14,998 nt of DNA, taken from assembly GCA_011605715.1 (NCBI GenBank), contig JAAOZO010000120.1:1-14998 (forward strand), read 5' to 3'. Below the pieces are notes generated by a model. It did no database searches, was not told the origin of the DNA, and saw only the letters and a list, made by a program, of their open reading frames with translations. The translations under genes and the position numbers were made by a program. This DNA comes from Nitrososphaerota archaeon. Its GTDB lineage: Archaea; Thermoproteota; EX4484-205; JAAOZO01. Positions 14,924 through 14,998 of this stretch are shown here, piece by piece. Position 1 is the first letter of the stretch, and every line of letters begins with the position of its first letter.

Positions 14924-14940
14924 CCTTAAGCTAACAGAGC
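14924..14940 (+). repeat. IS terminus, fifth copy of the end motif
   Basis: The sequence CCTTAAGCTAACAGAGC combines features of both other pairs: TTAAG-CTA-ACAG-AGC like 1019-1033, and the CCTTAAG start like 11863-11888. It is the start-side end of the transposase fragment at 14865-14914. Confidence 0.7.
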
Positions 14941-14954
14941 ATCATGAGTCTAAA

Positions 14955-14967
14955 GAAAAGCTTAAAT
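14955..14967 (+). promoter_or_regulatory. Possible TATA box of a gene beyond the right edge
   Basis: GAAAAGCTTAAAT resembles the boxes at 465-476 and 11901-11912 and lies 23 bp after the ACAG of the IS terminus. A gene starting about 14995 or later would fit, but none is visible in the window. Confidence 0.3.
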
Positions 14968-14998
14968 TTTCAGGACTGGAAAGAAATAGCTATGACAA

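Larger units (their letters stand above)
13272..14940 (-). mobile_element. Split IS with a nested sugar-isomerase-like gene
   Basis: In minus-strand order the unit has an IS terminus (14940-14926), a transposase piece reading VSILLVDETAVKV (14914-14865), then about 1.4 kb holding the isomerase-like gene on the opposite strand, then the transposase C-terminal piece (13443-13312) and trailer to 13272. Both pieces are in the same orientation and in the right order for one element. The isomerase-like gene therefore sits where the middle of the transposase should be. The distal terminus near 13272 is not recognisable, so whether the unit could ever have moved as one is an inference. Two independent IS fragments landing by chance is the alternative. 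Confidence 0.5.

Noticed and set aside
14944..14998. Possible start of a gene (ATG AGT CTA...) at the right edge
   Set aside because: Only 18 codons are visible, it starts 3 bases after an IS end with no Shine-Dalgarno, and a TATA-like box lies inside it, so the sequence fits a promoter region better.
1..14998. CRISPR arrays, tRNA or rRNA genes
   Set aside because: No regularly spaced repeats and no cloverleaf or rRNA-like segments were recognised on either strand by eye.

Overview
The window looks like chromosomal DNA of a hyperthermophilic archaeon, most likely a Thermoproteota (crenarchaeal) lineage. The A+T-rich sequence carries archaeal BRE/TATA boxes (AAAGTTTAAATAG type) about 25-35 nt before start codons, very short leaders, GGTGA Shine-Dalgarno sites inside the operon, and a solute-binding protein anchored by a C-terminal coiled coil plus membrane helix. 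The species cannot be named from this evidence.

Layout, left to right. (1) 1-429 (-): the N-terminal part of a sugar-isomerase-like protein that continues past the left edge. (2) 490-1034: a decayed IS element with inverted ends and an IS6/IS240-like transposase broken by a stop and frameshifts. (3) 1124-1620 (+): a broken GH36 alpha-galactosidase whose two ends survive without the catalytic core. (4) 1831-6910 (-): an operon oppB-oppC-oppD-oppF plus a CcdA/DsbD-like membrane protein. (5) 7041-8993 (+): the divergent family-5 solute-binding protein. (6) 9288-11669 (-): a GH31 glycosidase of the YicI alpha-xylosidase type. (7) 11938-13257 (+): a second sugar-isomerase-like protein, divergent from GH31. 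(8) 13494-14867 (+): a third, more distant member of that family.

How the genes fit together: the binding protein and Opp-type transporter probably import an oligosaccharide (or peptide), GH31 trims alpha-linked xylose or glucose from it, and the isomerase-like proteins may act on released monosaccharides. The GH36 remnant shows that alpha-galactoside use was once part of the locus. The substrate is inferred from the neighbourhood only.

The most unusual layer is mobile DNA. One short terminal motif (TTAAG-YYR-ACAG) occurs five times: flanking the decayed IS at 490-1034, flanking a 177-bp element between the divergent GH31 and isomerase promoters, and at 14940. The third isomerase-like gene is bracketed by two same-orientation pieces of one transposase: the terminus plus N-terminal part (14940-14865) on its 3' side and the C-terminal part (13443-13272) on its 5' side. 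It therefore appears to sit inside a split IS, like a passenger gene. In four of the five cases the terminus lies 21-23 bp from a TATA-like box of a neighbouring gene, so these ends may also have been reused as promoter-upstream elements.
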